Part shown: positions 61,600 through 64,000 of the stretch, piece after piece
Position numbering within the stretch: position 1 is the stretch's first letter
Layout: each line of letters opens with the position of its first letter
NCBI GenBank assembly: GCA_026196955.1
Contig: JAPHTO010000015.1
Location: 1-64,000, forward strand
Length of the DNA: 64,000 bases
Source: Colwellia sp.
GTDB taxonomy: Bacteria > Pseudomonadota > Gammaproteobacteria > Enterobacterales > Alteromonadaceae
Direction: 5' to 3'
Translations under genes and position numbers: made by a program
Notes under the pieces: model-generated
Database searches by the model: none
What the model saw: the letters and a program-made list of their open reading frames with translations, nothing else
Told to the model about the DNA's origin: nothing

Positions 61600-62061
61600 T
61601 TACTTATGGTAATACCTGCTTGGGTTAACACGGGTGGTAAAAGAAGTTAATTCGCGTTTACTTTTTGCAGGCTTAACCCGCTGCCAAACTTCGACAATTT
61701 TGTTTGAATAGATAAACCATTTGCCATCTTCTATTTTGAAGGTAAAACTTGCAGATTTACCGATTTGATCAGCTTGTTTGTGGACAATGAAATTCTCGCT
61801 ATAGTTATTATGTTCAACGGTATAAGTTCCCATGTGTGCACCAAAAATGGTTTTATTTGGATCTTGAGTTAAGATGGAATAATAACCATCCTTTAGTATT
61901 TTAAAAGATTTGAACGTTTCTGTTCTTTTTAAGTTGATGATTGGGCCATTATCTTCATATTGATGTTGAGCAGAAACTAGCTCCCAGACACCTTCTAATG
62001 TTTGTTCTTGTGCTGTTACTTTTAGCGTTACCAGTAGCATTAGGGGTAAAATTTTATACAT
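61600..62061 (-). CDS. Exported lipocalin-like small protein
   Basis: A 153-residue protein with a signal peptide ending near VTAQE. The body is a run of beta-strands opening LEGVWELVSAQHQYEDNG and including FKILKDGYYSILTQDP, GAHMGTYTVEH and KWFIYSNKIVEVWQRV, similar to lipocalin-like DUF4488-type domains. The opening G-x-W is characteristic. Function unknown; in this context it may bind a sugar or hydrophobic aglycone. It lies 72 bp ahead of the GH20-like gene on the same strand. Confidence 0.6.
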   Translation of the reverse strand: MYKILPLMLLVTLKVTAQEQTLEGVWELVSAQHQYEDNGPIINLKRTETFKSFKILKDGYYSILTQDPNKTIFGAHMGTYTVEHNNYSENFIVHKQADQIGKSASFTFKIEDGKWFIYSNKIVEVWQRVKPAKSKRELTSFTTRVNPSRYYHK

Positions 62062-62725
62062 GAATTTAACCTAAATATTATGTTGATGTTTTTGGAAAGC
62101 TTTCTTGCTCGCCGACTACAGTATTACTCAAGTTAGCGTCTTGAGTTTATTGTGAGATTGAAAGCTTCTATTCTATTTAAATTTCTACCTGTGTTTGTTA
62201 AGCAAATTTACCTCTTAGTAATAAAAAGCCAATGTAGTTTACTTTTACGACAAAAACAATGTATTTTGAAATCTATTTTTATTTCATAATCTTTCATCCC
62301 GGTGTTTTTTTGCTGTAAAATTATTTTGTTGTAAGTGAGTTAACGCGAACATATTGATGTTATGTTTTTGATTGTTCGCCTTGTATCCCTTATTTCTATG
62401 GGTTTTAACCTGCTTACTTACTTGGCGAGTAAGTTTTTTTAGTGCTCCATTTGAAATTGGAAATGCTAACGATATTGCTTTTACATGCATAAACCCTTAC
62501 TAAAAAGGCGCTGGAACGCTTATTTCTTTCGATGATCTTTTCTTTGTTTTCATTTGTTTATTTGTTTTTGTTATTGTTTTTAGTTGTTAAATAATTGTAT
62601 TTAATGGCTTTAATTTGATTTTGGTGAATTTCGCAAGTGTTTTTGAAATAAAAGTATTTGAAAGTTTTTGAAAGTGTTGTTATGATTCTTTTAGTTCTAG
62701 GGTTGAATGAAGTATAAAGAGAATC
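62062..62725. other. Long intergenic region ahead of gatZ
   Basis: A very A/T-rich 660-bp region between a minus-strand and a plus-strand gene. A 68-codon minus-strand frame at 62284-62490 is not convincing. A phased GAAAG element lies at 62645-62675, near the likely gatZ promoter. No RNA gene or terminator is recognised. Confidence 0.5.
62645..62675. promoter_or_regulatory. Phased GAAAG operator candidate of gatZ
   Basis: GAAAGT at 62660 and 62670 are exactly 10 bp apart. AAAAGT at 62650 keeps the phase, and GAAAT lies at 62645. The same spacing is seen upstream of the TonB receptor and between the divergent sulfatases. It lies about 50-80 bp ahead of the gatZ start. Confidence 0.45.
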
Positions 62726-64000
62726 ATGAAAAATATTGAAGCTGTTATTAAAGCGAACAGGCAGGGTAATTCTAAAGGTATATATGCAATATGTTCAGCA
62801 CATCCTTTAGTTATAGAAGCTGCAATAGAGCAAGCTAAGCAAGATAATACGCTTGTCCTTATTGAGGCGACTGCTAACCAAGTTAATCAATTTGGCGGTT
62901 ACACTGGTATGCTACCAGCTGATTTTTTAGAATTTATTGGTCAAATTGCGGATAAACTAGATTTTCCAAGAGATCATATTATTTCAGGGGGAGACCATCT
63001 GGGGCCTGTCTGTTGGGTTGATGAACCTGCAAAACAGGCAATGGAAAAAGCACGTGAGCTAATTAAGTGCTACGTAGCCGCAGGTTTTAAAAAAATACAT
63101 TTAGATACCAGTATGTCATGTATGGATGATCCTGTAGTTATGTCTGATGAAATAGTTGCTGAACGTGCGGCTGAGCTCTGCTTAGTTGCAGAGCAAACAG
63201 CAATAGCCACATTTGGCACTTCGGATCTCGTCTATGTTGTTGGTACTGAGGTACCACCTCCAGGTGGCGCAAGTGAAGAAATTGAATCTATAGAGTTAAC
63301 TCCGGTTAGCAGAGTCAAACAAACGTTAAGCTTACATCAAGATGCTTTTGAAAAACGTGATTTAGCCTCTGCATGGCAACGCGTTGTGGGATTAGTCGTG
63401 CAGCCGGGTGTTGAGTTTGATCATACCAGTATCATTGATTATCAATCGTCTAAAGCTGCGGAATTAAAAGCGATCATTCAAACGCTTCCTAATATCGCTT
63501 TTGAAGCACATTCAACGGATTACCAGAATGAACAAGCATATATTGATTTGGTGAACGATCACTTTGCCATTTTAAAAGTAGGCCCGCAGTTGACGCTGGC
63601 TTTACGCGAAGCATTATTTGCTCTTAGTTATATTGAAGAAGAACTTATCCCGGTAGAAAAACGTTCATTTTTGCGTGATGTTTGTGAGCAAGAAATGCTT
63701 GAACTCCCCAAAAATTGGCAACGTTTTTATCCCGTCCCCGCAAGTAAAGGCACGCTATATCGCCGATTTAGCTATAGTGACAGAATTCGTTATTATTGGA
63801 ATCAACCTCGCATCGAGAAAGCAGTTGAATGCCTGTATAACAATTTAAATGATGCAGGTATTCCTTTACCGTTAATTAGTCAATTTTTACCTGAGCAATA
63901 CCGTGAAGTGAGAAAGCACAACATTGCGACTACCGCACAAGATTTAGTCAAAGCAAAAATTAAACAAGTAACCGAAGTCTATGCGCAAGCTTGCTGGAAG
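62726..64000 (+). CDS. gatZ: Tagatose-bisphosphate aldolase non-catalytic subunit GatZ/KbaZ (AgaZ), cut by window edge
   Basis: 425 codons from the ATG at 62726 to the window end without a stop; family members have 420-430, so nearly all is present. The opening KGIYAICSAHPLVIEAAIEQA, then EATANQVNQFGGYTGM, ISGGDHLGPVCW, FKKIHLDTSMSC and YVVGTEVPPPGGA are clear GatZ/KbaZ signatures. The subunit supports GatY/KbaY in cleaving D-tagatose 1,6-bisphosphate to glycerone phosphate and glyceraldehyde 3-phosphate. In N-acetylgalactosamine pathways the gene is called agaZ. That fits a locus that releases GalNAc; galactitol use is the other option. SD AAGAGAATC. Confidence 0.94.
   Translation, partial: MKNIEAVIKANRQGNSKGIYAICSAHPLVIEAAIEQAKQDNTLVLIEATANQVNQFGGYTGMLPADFLEFIGQIADKLDFPRDHIISGGDHLGPVCWVDEPAKQAMEKARELIKCYVAAGFKKIHLDTSMSCMDDPVVMSDEIVAERAAELCLVAEQTAIATFGTSDLVYVVGTEVPPPGGASEEIESIELTPVSRVKQTLSLHQDAFEKRDLASAWQRVVGLVVQPGVEFDHTSIIDYQSSKAAELKAIIQTLPNIAFEAHSTDYQNEQAYIDLVNDHFAILKVGPQLTLALREALFALSYIEEELIPVEKRSFLRDVCEQEMLELPKNWQRFYPVPASKGTLYRRFSYSDRIRYYWNQPRIEKAVECLYNNLNDAGIPLPLISQFLPEQYREVRKHNIATTAQDLVKAKIKQVTEVYAQACWK

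Noticed and set aside
30764..62061. Horizontally acquired island with integrase or att sites
   Set aside because: No integrase, transposase, tRNA or direct-repeat boundaries were seen in the window; composition is like the flanking genes by eye.
62284..62490. 68-codon minus-strand frame ahead of gatZ
   Set aside because: Basic, low-complexity composition, no family resemblance, and the AAGGG upstream is only three bases from the ATG. Probably a chance frame in A/T-rich DNA.

Overview
The window looks like chromosomal DNA of a marine gammaproteobacterium of the Alteromonadales, close to Colwellia or Thalassotalea. The grounds are an A+T-rich sequence, the enteric-type mltD-gloB-yafS order, a lysine-riboswitch-controlled lysC, small DUF2999 and HopJ-like genes, and a large sulfatase-rich glycan locus built around a TonB-dependent receptor without a SusD partner. 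The genus is an inference from gene content.

Positions 1-16.7 kb are mostly housekeeping: partial mltD, gloB, a YafS-like methyltransferase, a Nif3 protein, an ElyC-like protein, the lutABC lactate oxidation operon with a divergent LysR regulator, lysC behind a lysine riboswitch with a readable translational switch, a glutathione peroxidase/MarR pair, DUF2999, HopJ-like, a beta-hydroxyacid dehydrogenase, an SLC13 carrier, a decayed outer-membrane-protein remnant and sbcB.

Positions 17.0-22.1 kb hold the most unusual block. It is a four-gene same-strand set: a coiled-coil protein, a membrane protein with a cytoplasmic N-terminal half and a periplasmic OmpA-like C-terminus, a Rab/Ras-like small GTPase, and a GGDEF-EAL protein. 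I read it as a possible wall-anchored, GTPase-controlled c-di-GMP signalling module and do not recognise it as a described system.

Positions 22.4-30.7 kb hold a periplasmic adaptor, an ABC ATPase, a large MacB/FtsX-type permease, an NtrC-type activator and its sensor kinase. A sigma-54 -24/-12 element precedes the adaptor gene, and a second precedes the membrane protein gene that follows the kinase. Both have the same 15-bp palindromic site upstream, once in each orientation, which suggests the activator controls both units.

Positions 30.8-64 kb are a polysaccharide-utilisation locus. It holds a two-domain sulfotransferase with a probable ATT start, a TonB-dependent receptor, five sulfatases, three GH20-type hexosaminidases plus a minimal GH20-like barrel, GH3 and GH116 enzymes, an SGNH hydrolase, an endonuclease/phosphatase-fold protein, a secreted metalloprotease, a probable new glycosidase and a lipocalin-like protein. 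The last gene, gatZ/kbaZ (agaZ), belongs to tagatose-bisphosphate metabolism and points to N-acetylgalactosamine or galactose in the substrate. The likely substrate is therefore a sulfated, beta-HexNAc-containing glycan. Several promoters in this locus carry GAAAG elements repeated every 10-11 bp, in one case as an array of about eight units. No sulfatase-maturing enzyme, regulator or rRNA/tRNA gene was seen in the window.
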